Shown: piece by piece, positions 39,865 through 47,706 of the stretch
Layout of the letters: every line of letters begins with the position of its first letter
How positions within the stretch are numbered: position 1 is the stretch's first letter
DNA from: Nitzschia sp. pyKryTriq1
Lineage: Eukaryota > Bacillariophyta > Bacillariophyceae > Bacillariales > Bacillariaceae
Length of the DNA stretch: 64,000 nucleotides
Assembly (NCBI GenBank): GCA_956465555.1
Contig: OY101117.1
Coordinates: 186,001-250,000 of the forward strand
Direction: 5' to 3'
Notes under the pieces: model-generated
The model's input: the letters and a program-made list of their open reading frames with translations, nothing else
Told to the model about the DNA's origin: nothing
Databases searched by the model: none
Position numbers and translations under genes: made by a program

Positions 39865-41709
39865 ATGAGTAGTCACATGCATCACGACCTCGTTGCGAAA
39901 AGTCTGCATCAGCAGGAAGAAGCCTCCTCATCACGTGGTGGTGGTGGTGGTGATGATGATGATGATGATGATGACGATCATGTTGACGCTGTGGTGGCAT
40001 CAGAACCGCCGCCGTCGGAACAGCATGGAGAAATGGACCGAGTTTCCATCAATCTGCTTCAATTCCGGGCCCAACAAAGCTTGAGGAGTCTCAATGCTAC
40101 CACAAACAATGCCTTTGCTAATTCCCTTTCGGTCGTCGATGAACTGAGATCGTCGTCGTCCCATCATCATCACCATCGTCGTCAGCGGTCCTCTGTACCG
40201 AATGCCCACACGGACGATGGAGACGATCGACCATGTTTACCAACACGAAGAAGCTCTCATACTACCACCACCACCGAAAGAACTGTCTCTACATTGGAAG
40301 ACGTAAAAAACCTTGTCAGTAATGAATTTTTAACTTCCAACATGCCCGATCGATCGGGGGAGATGCCGCGTTTTCGAATGGAGGAAATCGTTCTGGGGAA
40401 AACGTTGGGATCGGGAGCGTTTGGTGTAGTGACAGAGATTGTGCGTCTCGTATTGGAACCCAGTAGTACGACCAACAACAGCACCTTCAACAGTACCAAC
40501 AACAGTACCGGTATGATGAAACGTTCCGTTTCGCCCGCGAGTGACCAAGCCATCGACAGCGACAACAATGACAACAATAGTAGCAGTGATGATGAGGATG
40601 AGATAGATGACGATGAGGATGAGGATGATTCGCTTTTCGATGCCGAAGAAGCCTACACGAGAAAAATCCTAGCCGATCATTGTCGACGATCCGATGGATA
40701 TCCTCGGTTCGCTATTAAAAAGTTGCGTTCAGATATTGTTCTCCAAGAGGATCCTGATGATGATGATGAAAACCGAATGTTGCAGGGAATTTCCGATCTG
40801 GCCCGAGAAACCTTCTTTTTGAAACGAATCCGGCATCCCAATATTATTCGATTACGAGCTGTTTCCTACACATCCGAATTTGACGAAAATTACTTTCTGG
40901 TTCTGGATCGTCTTCATGACACACTACCATCACTTTTGGAAGTTTGGAGAAAGGAACGAAAAAAATCGAATGGATTATTTGGTTTATTTCTAGGTCATCG
41001 TCGTCGGCGTCGGTCTAGATCAAGAAAGGACAAACTCAAGGATAACATCGTGACGGTGTGTTTTGAATTGAGTTCGGCACTTACCCATTTGCACCGTAAC
41101 GATATCATCTATCGAGATTTGAAACCAGCCAATGTGGGGTTTGACTTCAAGGGCGACTTGAAACTATTTGATTTTGGCTTGGCCAAGGAAATTCCAGTGA
41201 CCGAGCCAGTGATGACGGCGGCGGACAAAGACGGTGACAACAACAACAACAACCACAGCAACAACAACAAAGATGGATTATACCATCTGACTCAAATGTG
41301 TGGTACACCACGATACATGGCACCGGAAGTTGCCAATGGATCTCTCTATGGTCCGTCTTGTGACGTCTATTCCTTTGCCTTGCTGTGTTGGCAAATGGCC
41401 GCCTTGAAACGACCGTACGATAAATGTGGCCTTGCCGATTTAGAGCGCTGCGTATGGATGTACCCCCATCAACGACCCACGATTCGCCAAGTATGGCCGT
41501 TATACTTTCGTCAAATGTTGACACGCTGCTGGAGTAACAACGTGTCGGTGCGGCTGACAATGCCAGAGATTGAATCCATTCTGGCGGAACAAGTGGCCAT
41601 GTTCAATGAAGATTTTGATCTCGACCAGCATTTGGTTCCTCGACGCTCGACACTGGCAGTAGTGGGCGATCTTCGCCCGTTCTTGACCAAGTACGACGAG
41701 GATGAGTAG
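39865..41709 (+). CDS. Ser/Thr protein kinase with large acidic N-lobe insert
   Basis: 614 residues from an ATG at 39865. After a disordered N-terminal region (Gly, Asp, His runs), the kinase domain has LGKTLGSGAFGVV (glycine loop at residue 182 on), FAIKK (Lys285), RHPNIIRLRAV, IIYRDLKPANVGF (catalytic Asp418), LFDFGLA (Asp436), GTPRYMAPEV and DVYSFALLCWQMAALKRPYD. All catalytic residues are present, so it should be active. HRD is YRD. The closing region (WSNNVSVRLTMPEIESIL) has the TKL-like look of plant and algal kinases. Unusual is the distance of about 100 residues between the glycine loop and the Lys, filled by a poly-Asp/Glu, Asn-rich insert. A second insert (Asn/Asp-rich) sits in the activation segment. 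Substrates are not indicated. Confidence 0.9.
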   Translation: MSSHMHHDLVAKSLHQQEEASSSRGGGGGDDDDDDDDDHVDAVVASEPPPSEQHGEMDRVSINLLQFRAQQSLRSLNATTNNAFANSLSVVDELRSSSSHHHHHRRQRSSVPNAHTDDGDDRPCLPTRRSSHTTTTTERTVSTLEDVKNLVSNEFLTSNMPDRSGEMPRFRMEEIVLGKTLGSGAFGVVTEIVRLVLEPSSTTNNSTFNSTNNSTGMMKRSVSPASDQAIDSDNNDNNSSSDDEDEIDDDEDEDDSLFDAEEAYTRKILADHCRRSDGYPRFAIKKLRSDIVLQEDPDDDDENRMLQGISDLARETFFLKRIRHPNIIRLRAVSYTSEFDENYFLVLDRLHDTLPSLLEVWRKERKKSNGLFGLFLGHRRRRRSRSRKDKLKDNIVTVCFELSSALTHLHRNDIIYRDLKPANVGFDFKGDLKLFDFGLAKEIPVTEPVMTAADKDGDNNNNNHSNNNKDGLYHLTQMCGTPRYMAPEVANGSLYGPSCDVYSFALLCWQMAALKRPYDKCGLADLERCVWMYPHQRPTIRQVWPLYFRQMLTRCWSNNVSVRLTMPEIESILAEQVAMFNEDFDLDQHLVPRRSTLAVVGDLRPFLTKYDEDE

Positions 41710-42029
41710 ATGATATAGATGGTGATGATGAGGGTTCTTCTTTCGATGCCAGCCGATCCTCATGCGCCATGACAACGCGTACGCAGAAGGTACTGCACTT
41801 TTTGTTGAGATTGAGATAGTTCTGTAACACAACATTGTTCTCGTGATTTTCGTATGAGGCATTTTCAGCGAGATTCTTTGATCATCATATTTCGGTGGCT
41901 TTCCGGGGGGAATGGGTAATAAACAGGAGTGCCACGGCGCTAAAACTACAAATAAACGATAATATTGATGATGATGATGATGATTGGAATGTGAAGTAAT
42001 GAGTTAGATTGCTTTATCTTTAATTTTTT
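41710..42029. other. Convergent 3' spacer
   Basis: Lies between the kinase stop and the stop of the YWxW-repeat gene. (GAT)n tract near 41966-41982. No gene. Confidence 0.5.
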
Positions 42030-42920
42030 TTAGAATTCAATCGCCCCTGACTCCTCTTCTCCCTCACGAAAGGACTCGGTCATGGAATTCTTTCGATTGA
42101 AAATGGACTTTTTCCAGGCCGATGACGTGTTTTCAACCCCCGAGGATGATTCATCCAGCTTGGTAAGAGAGTTACTACTGAGCGCTTGGAAGGATTTTCG
42201 CCAGCTAGAGCGAAGTTTGTGTTGCATATTGCTAATCGGTCCTGAACCACCAGTACTACTACTTGTTTCATCTTTGTTGCCTTGCATTCGATCAGTCTCA
42301 CGGGAAGTCTTTTCCATGGTATCTAGACTGACATTGGACATGTTGGTCAAAGATGCATTTCGCCAGAACCAATACGAAGGTTTGTTGTTTGCTGCTTGAC
42401 CAGCGGCGTCGGACGCCTTGGCGGCGTTTTCGAGCGATGTCAGACTGGCCGTAGAAAGATTCTTGAGCGAAGCGTTGCGCCAGAACCAGTAAGGCGCACG
42501 TGGTTGTTCCTCCAAAGAATCATCCGATACTTCCTCGCCTTCTGCTGCTGCTGCTGTTGCTGTCTCCTTATTATCCACGCCGCCGCCGCCGCCTGCTTGT
42601 TGTTCCTTTCCATGCTGAAAGAGCATTTCCGTCAACGAGAGATTGGACAAGGATTTTCGAATGTTCTCTTGCCAGTCCCAGTAGGATGGTCTCTTTTGGG
42701 TACCAGCACCAGCAGGATTAGACTTGGCCGCTTCTTGATCTTCCTCTTGTTTTCTTTCTAGAGTGTGCTCGTCCTGTTCGAGCATGGAGAGTTCCATCGT
42801 CGACAAGGTTTTGCCCTCCAGCTTTTGCTCAGGCGGTGCATCCCAGTAGGAGGCACCCTGCTGCTCTGGCTCGGCGGCAGCGGCAGCAGCAGCTGGTTCT
42901 GTTTTGTCTTGTGGTGGCAT
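42030..42920 (-). CDS. YWxW-repeat protein, novel internal repeat
   Basis: The frame is open to an ATG at 43169, but the first 83 codons have spacer-like composition. The ATG at 42920 gives 296 residues beginning MPPQDKTEP and is preferred. The protein is made of six diverging units, each with an aromatic head and a Ser/Leu tail. Heads: SYWDAPPEQ (24), PSYWDWQEN (78), APYWFWRNAS (142), PSYWFWRNAS (181), RSSWRKSF (237) and SAWKKSIF (267). Tails: LSTMELSMLEQ, LSNLSLTEML, LSTASLTSLE, MSNVSLDTME, LSSNSLTKLD and NSMTESF. Consensus: Y-W-x-W-R-N-x-S-L-x-x-(L/M)-S-x-x-S-L-x-x-(L/M)-E. I know no family with this pattern. Acidic Ala/Glu linkers separate the units. No targeting signal. Confidence 0.75.
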   Translation of the reverse strand: MPPQDKTEPAAAAAAAEPEQQGASYWDAPPEQKLEGKTLSTMELSMLEQDEHTLERKQEEDQEAAKSNPAGAGTQKRPSYWDWQENIRKSLSNLSLTEMLFQHGKEQQAGGGGGVDNKETATAAAAEGEEVSDDSLEEQPRAPYWFWRNASLKNLSTASLTSLENAAKASDAAGQAANNKPSYWFWRNASLTNMSNVSLDTMEKTSRETDRMQGNKDETSSSTGGSGPISNMQHKLRSSWRKSFQALSSNSLTKLDESSSGVENTSSAWKKSIFNRKNSMTESFREGEEESGAIEF

Positions 42921-43504
42921 GTTCTTGTTGGTATAATAATGTCTGTAAGAGTACTGATTGTATACGATATAGCTGATTTCTTTGTTGACTTTCCTAATGG
43001 CACCAGTATTGTAACAGAGAATTAACGCATAATAGAGAGGCGAACGAAAGCAAAAAGAGCCGATTTTTTGGGAGTGAGCGGCCCTCGGCTCATCGTCGAT
43101 CGTCAGCACTTTGCAGGTGCGTGTTCTTCCGCTGATGCTTCCGGAACTTCCGGCTAACTGCCGGCACATATGATATTTTATTAAATAATATGCTCTACCT
43201 CTGTCTCTACCGGTTAATACGAGTAAGAAGACAATATTATATGCCCTCTGATGAGATGGATAGGCATAGTCATTATTTTGGAATCTTCACCAGATTCCAT
43301 ATGCATGCCTGATTTATTGGTTTTGTGGATGGGACGGAGGGAACCGCTCTCTCGGCCTACTGCCTTGCTACGATTTCTAGGTCGTAGTAGCAGAGGTCGT
43401 TGGTTGATCTGCCTACAGTACTCTATATACTCTACTTTAGTAGTAGAGTAGAGAGATGGAATAGATAACAACATGGTGTACCGGTAGAGTAGAGCTACAG
43501 TAAG

Positions 43505-43535
<31 letters not shown>

Positions 43536-43584
43536 CCAAACAAAGATGTACTAGGACGACGTACTACTAGGCTCTATTCTATTA
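42921..43584. other. Spacer with (GA)n tract
   Basis: 43507-43536 is an (GA)n tract; 43420-43500 is CTAG/GTAC-rich. The ORFs are frame accidents, including the open leader of the YWxW gene up to 43169. Confidence 0.45.
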
Positions 43585-46257
43585 TTACTTTACGGTAGAT
43601 TGTGGGAGGGCCATGCCACCACCATCGCAATCATCTAGAATGGAAAATATGGAGCTCTTGACGCTGTCCCTACGATTCTGTTTCAGATTCGCTCGCCGTT
43701 GCCCCTCTTTCTTGGACACGACCAGTCGTTTGTCAGCTGTCCTGAGTGGTGAGGCAATGTTACGGAAGGCTGGGGGCAGCAACAGATCGGCGGCGGCCGC
43801 TCCTGCTCCTTCTCCGCCAGGAACAGTAGTAGAACTACTAGTAGTAGAACAACAGGCACCGATAGAGCTTCGACGGGGAATCGACATCGACTCCTTCTTG
43901 GATGGCGAAGAGTACTGGGAGTGCGTTCCGGTGCTACTACTGCGCTCGTACTTTAGTCGGTCGCGTAATTGCCAAGCCGGAAGAACCTTATTCTGGCCAT
44001 GGCTTGACGAAGATGGCGAAAGAAGCGTTTCCTTCTGATCTTGTTCCCACGGTTTTTCTTGGTCGGTCTTGTTGCTGTTCTTGGCATGATCATCCCCTGG
44101 AGGATCGTCTGCAGACATGCAAGGTACCGAGGGAAGCCCCGTGGGAGCATTGTCTTTTGGTTCTTGTACACCTTCGGCGGCTTCTTTTGCCTTTTGTCGT
44201 TGCGCTCTCAATACTTTTCGTAGTTCCTTGGGAGTAAGATCTGTGGTCAGCAGATCCACAAGAAGTCCTCCTCCTTCTTCTTCCACTTCACCATCCTTGT
44301 TGGTATCTACTGCATCATCATCATCAGTAGAAGTCGTTGTATGGTGGGAACCCGACATGAGTAGACATAATGCGGGATTGGCAGTACCCGCAGACTTGGT
44401 CACCGCGCGTCGGTTCCGGAAGACTCCGGGGGAGTGTGAACTTCGACGGCCAGCGCCGTGTCCGGATGCGCCCAGAGGATCGTGCTCTTTTCGTACTGCC
44501 GACCGACGAGGTGTGGCTGGGACGGCCATTATTTCTTCGACAGCACCAGCTTCTGATGTACATGCCTGTTTCTGGTGGTGGGATGATCCTCCCAAGGATG
44601 ATGCGGAAGGAACCTTCCGCATCATCCTCCGACGAGCATCAATACTATTGGCGTTGTTGTAGACCATGCTACTGTCAGAAACGGTTCGTCGCCCTTTGGG
44701 CGATCGAGTACTTCGCCGACCGTGGGTAGATCCACCACTCAGGAGGAGATCCTCTTTTCTTCCACACCTTCGAGGCGTCGATGGACCATCAGCACCTTCC
44801 GGTCCCGACGACCGCCGTTCCTTGGAACGAGAGCGTGGACTGCTGCTCATCGACATGCCCAAGATCGCCTGGAAGGCTGGGGGAAGTTCATTGGTACTGT
44901 GATGATCCGACGATGATGGTCCCACCGACGAACGCGCCGACCGCCTGGAGAGTGACGACGCACGAGGGGTGGTAGGGGTCTGTCGAGAATGGTCTGACGA
45001 CGACGACGAACGACTCATACTTCGAGGTTCCCTGGATCTGGAACGCTCTCGAGGACCGTGATGATGATGATGATGATGATGATGATGCTGGTGCGACGAG
45101 CCTCCCAGAACATCTTCTTTGCGAGCCGCACGACGAGTCGTGGTCGGCGGGAGTTGCTGGACTTCTGGTGGTGTACGTCCTTCTCTGGATCGCGATCGAG
45201 GAGGACGAGAGGGATCTACCGATCGTTCCCGGCTCCTGCTGCTAGTACTAGTACTACTAGTACTAGTAGTACGGCCCATGACGGAGGTAGATCGTCTTTC
45301 TGATGAACCACCTCGTCCCTGAGAGGATGATGGATCGACCACCGATCGTTCTCGGGACCTGCGGCCCATGACCGAAGACGATCGCTCTCCACCAGCACCT
45401 CCTCGATCGGATCGTTCTCGACTTCTTCTAGTAGTAGAGGACGACCGATCGACCGATCCGGCCCGGCTGCTTTGCTTTCGAGGCGAAGTATTCGTCGTAG
45501 CAGTCTTCGTATTAGTCTGTTCTTCCTGACGAGCCGCTCGACGGGATGATGATCTCCCGGTGGATGACACGGCCGATCTGGATCGCTCTGAAGATTCCCC
45601 TTGTTGTGGTTGTTGTTCCTCATCATGAGGCCCTTCGCCTCCTCGTCTGGCAGCAGCAGTAGTAGTAGTGGTAGATCTTCGAGATCGGCTGTGACTCGAT
45701 GTTGTGGCAACAGCAGCAGCAGCATGATCATCAGAAAGACTGGGAGCCACTGGCAACCTCTTGTTGTTCTTATCATTGGAACTGGATCGCTCAACGCTTC
45801 GTTCGGAAAGTTCAGACTTGACCAGCATGGCTGTTTTCGTTTTCTTGGGCGGTGGTGTCTTGTTGTTCCTGCTCCTGCTCCCTTCCTTTTCAGAATTGAC
45901 AACACCACGACCACCACCACGACCACCACCACCAAACTCTTCACTGCTGTTAGAAGATCCACCATCATCCTCGGATGTGCTAAAGGAAGAAGGCAACTCC
46001 GTCTCGGCGGTGCCATCATCATTATCATTATCATTATCCCAGACGTCCAAATCATTTTGAACAATATCTCCCAGCGCCGAACAAGGTTGGAATGCGAAAC
46101 TATCATCATCATCATCATCGTAATTATTATTATTGTCATCTGATGCGGATGATTTCGTCTGTTGGAGTTGCTGATTCTTGCAGAACTGATCAAAGGCTCC
46201 TCCATAGAGCTCGTTACTATTAGTATTCTTATCGCTGTGGACTGTGCGGACAGTCAT
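43585..46257 (-). CDS. Ser/Arg-rich disordered protein with WQ and LPPAF motifs
   Basis: 890 residues from an ATG at 46257. The N-terminal part is acidic and Asn/Asp-rich. Residues about 190-420 form a RSRERS / RSSSxxGRRSRERS array with a His run. Three imperfect copies of a T-P-R-R-x-x-x-R-K-E-x-x-L unit follow (TRRAARKEDVLGGS, TPRRCGRKEDLLLSGG, TPRRSAVRKEHDPLGAS), two of them continuing with GRRS-x-x-SP. Next comes a helix (TPKELRKVLRAQRQKAKEAA). The C-terminus has LPAWQLRDR (43957-43983) and LLPPAFRNIA (LPPAFR at 43762-43779); another LPPAFQ lies at 44869-44886. The motif order matches the end of the gene at 30018-33593, which marks the two as likely relatives despite low-complexity drift. 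No signal peptide or folded domain recognised. Confidence 0.8.
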   Translation of the reverse strand: MTVRTVHSDKNTNSNELYGGAFDQFCKNQQLQQTKSSASDDNNNNYDDDDDDSFAFQPCSALGDIVQNDLDVWDNDNDNDDGTAETELPSSFSTSEDDGGSSNSSEEFGGGGRGGGRGVVNSEKEGSRSRNNKTPPPKKTKTAMLVKSELSERSVERSSSNDKNNKRLPVAPSLSDDHAAAAVATTSSHSRSRRSTTTTTAAARRGGEGPHDEEQQPQQGESSERSRSAVSSTGRSSSRRAARQEEQTNTKTATTNTSPRKQSSRAGSVDRSSSTTRRSRERSDRGGAGGERSSSVMGRRSRERSVVDPSSSQGRGGSSERRSTSVMGRTTSTSSTSTSSRSRERSVDPSRPPRSRSREGRTPPEVQQLPPTTTRRAARKEDVLGGSSHQHHHHHHHHHHGPRERSRSREPRSMSRSSSSSDHSRQTPTTPRASSLSRRSARSSVGPSSSDHHSTNELPPAFQAILGMSMSSSPRSRSKERRSSGPEGADGPSTPRRCGRKEDLLLSGGSTHGRRSTRSPKGRRTVSDSSMVYNNANSIDARRRMMRKVPSASSLGGSSHHQKQACTSEAGAVEEIMAVPATPRRSAVRKEHDPLGASGHGAGRRSSHSPGVFRNRRAVTKSAGTANPALCLLMSGSHHTTTSTDDDDAVDTNKDGEVEEEGGGLLVDLLTTDLTPKELRKVLRAQRQKAKEAAEGVQEPKDNAPTGLPSVPCMSADDPPGDDHAKNSNKTDQEKPWEQDQKETLLSPSSSSHGQNKVLPAWQLRDRLKYERSSSTGTHSQYSSPSKKESMSIPRRSSIGACCSTTSSSTTVPGGEGAGAAAADLLLPPAFRNIASPLRTADKRLVVSKKEGQRRANLKQNRRDSVKSSIFSILDDCDGGGMALPQSTVK
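44596..44627. repeat. Perfect 15-bp inverted repeat inside a coding region
   Basis: Arms 44596-44610 and 44613-44627 are exact reverse complements with a 2-base loop. They encode the RRMMRKVPSASS segment of the Ser/Arg-rich protein. The mRNA would form a stable hairpin. Confidence 0.9.
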
Positions 46258-47706
46258 GGCTGCTGTACAGTTAGTGGGATGATGCTATGGGGTGTTTGGC
46301 TTGGATTGTATGCTGTATATATAGTATCGTAGCACTTTCAACTTTCTCCTTTTGTATATTGGAGTGTCTCTTTGTAGTAGACTAATATACTGTAGCTTGT
46401 TTTTAAGAATGTAGAGAGAGAGAGATGCTCGTAGCAACCGATGGGAGATTTCAATAGTATATTCGTGGACGATTGACTGAAGCTCCTTTTGCTCTTTGGC
46501 CGATCTCTGCCAGATACTATCCCACGAGAGATGCAACGTGGGATGAAAGAGGGCAGAGTGCTAATACAACCCACACAATATAAGAGAGCCGCGAGAGATG
46601 AAGTTTTGAGTTTACGACTGGTAGAGAAAATCGCGCATCGCATCCACTAGTATTATAACTATTACTTCCACCACCATCCATAAAATCCAGCCAGGAAGCC
46701 TTTCGCCGCTCTCTCGCTGGAAAAAAATAAAACTAATTGTACGTGCGTGTGGAGGAATGCCGATCTCGCGTTCTCATCCGTTCCTCGCAGACTTTTTGAA
46801 ACCCTAAGTATCAAAAAATGACGGGCATAATCAAAACTAATACAATGACCGTTCTCATAATTGCAAGATGGTGCGTCTATATGTCAATCACGACCCCAAT
46901 GGAAGATAACGAATTTCAGTGCCGGATTCTTTTCTGCCGGATTTTTTTTCTTGCTTGTGAAGAATCATCATCATCTTCTCAAAGGACTATCGTAGATCCT
47001 TCGAATTACCGATCGAATGAATCGAATTGTCAATCGATTGTCCGACTTCCTTGATTGGTCGACTTCAGACGACGATGGACAGACGACACCTCGGGTCACT
47101 CGCACACCGCGCTAACCACGCACGCAGGCAGGCAGCCAGCAGGTCACTAGGTAGACTACAGTACTAACTGGACAGTACGCACGACTGACCCGATCGCATC
47201 TCATTACCCGCAGAAAGAATAAGAATTTCTCTGATCGTACCAAAGTACTGTACCTGGTACAAGTACAGTAGCGAGAAGAGACGAACGATCGATGACCTTC
47301 ATGACCATCACGCACGCTACTACCGTACGTTCAGTACGAGGAGTCTGTCGAAGGGTAAAATGGATCCTTCGTCACTATGCGCCTGATGATGCTCCTCACG
47401 CAAGATGCACGGCGGGATGCTGCATATAAAATCGCATGCGCTATAAACGTGAAGTGTCTCGTCGTGAACCAGTAAATACTGGTAATACTGCGTACGATTA
47501 TTTAATAGAGAAGTGCTCATTCTGTTGATTCTCATTCACTCATCACACGCATTTGATCAAGAACAGAAGAATTAGAATTAGCATTGTCTGCGCTCTCTGT
47601 TGTTGGGTGATTGTCAGCTATACTATCACGGCACTACGACTGCACTACTGCACCGTAAGTGTACAAGTCCGAGATCATATATTATAATAAATCATCAGAC
47701 AAAAAC
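46258..47706. other. Divergent intergenic region (promoters on both sides)
   Basis: Lies between the start of the minus Ser/Arg-rich gene and the start of the plus LRR gene. A TATATATA lies 59 bases from the former. No gene of its own. The leader of the LRR gene contains CACCGTAAGTG (47651 on), a donor-like sequence that may or may not be used. Confidence 0.45.
46316..46323 (-). promoter_or_regulatory. Possible TATA box
   Basis: TATATATA 59 bases upstream of the ATG at 46257. Position fits a TATA box with a short leader, but AT-rich octamers are common by chance. Confidence 0.25.

Noticed and set aside
42921-43169. N-terminal extension of the YWxW-repeat protein to the ATG at 43169
   Set aside because: The 83 added residues have spacer-like composition, and the repeat protein starts sensibly at 42920. 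Not excluded without transcript data.
45216-46205. 329-codon ORF on the minus strand in another frame
   Set aside because: Overlaps the Ser/Arg-rich gene at 43585-46257; poly-Asp/His codon runs give open alternative frames. The 890-residue frame has the conserved motifs.
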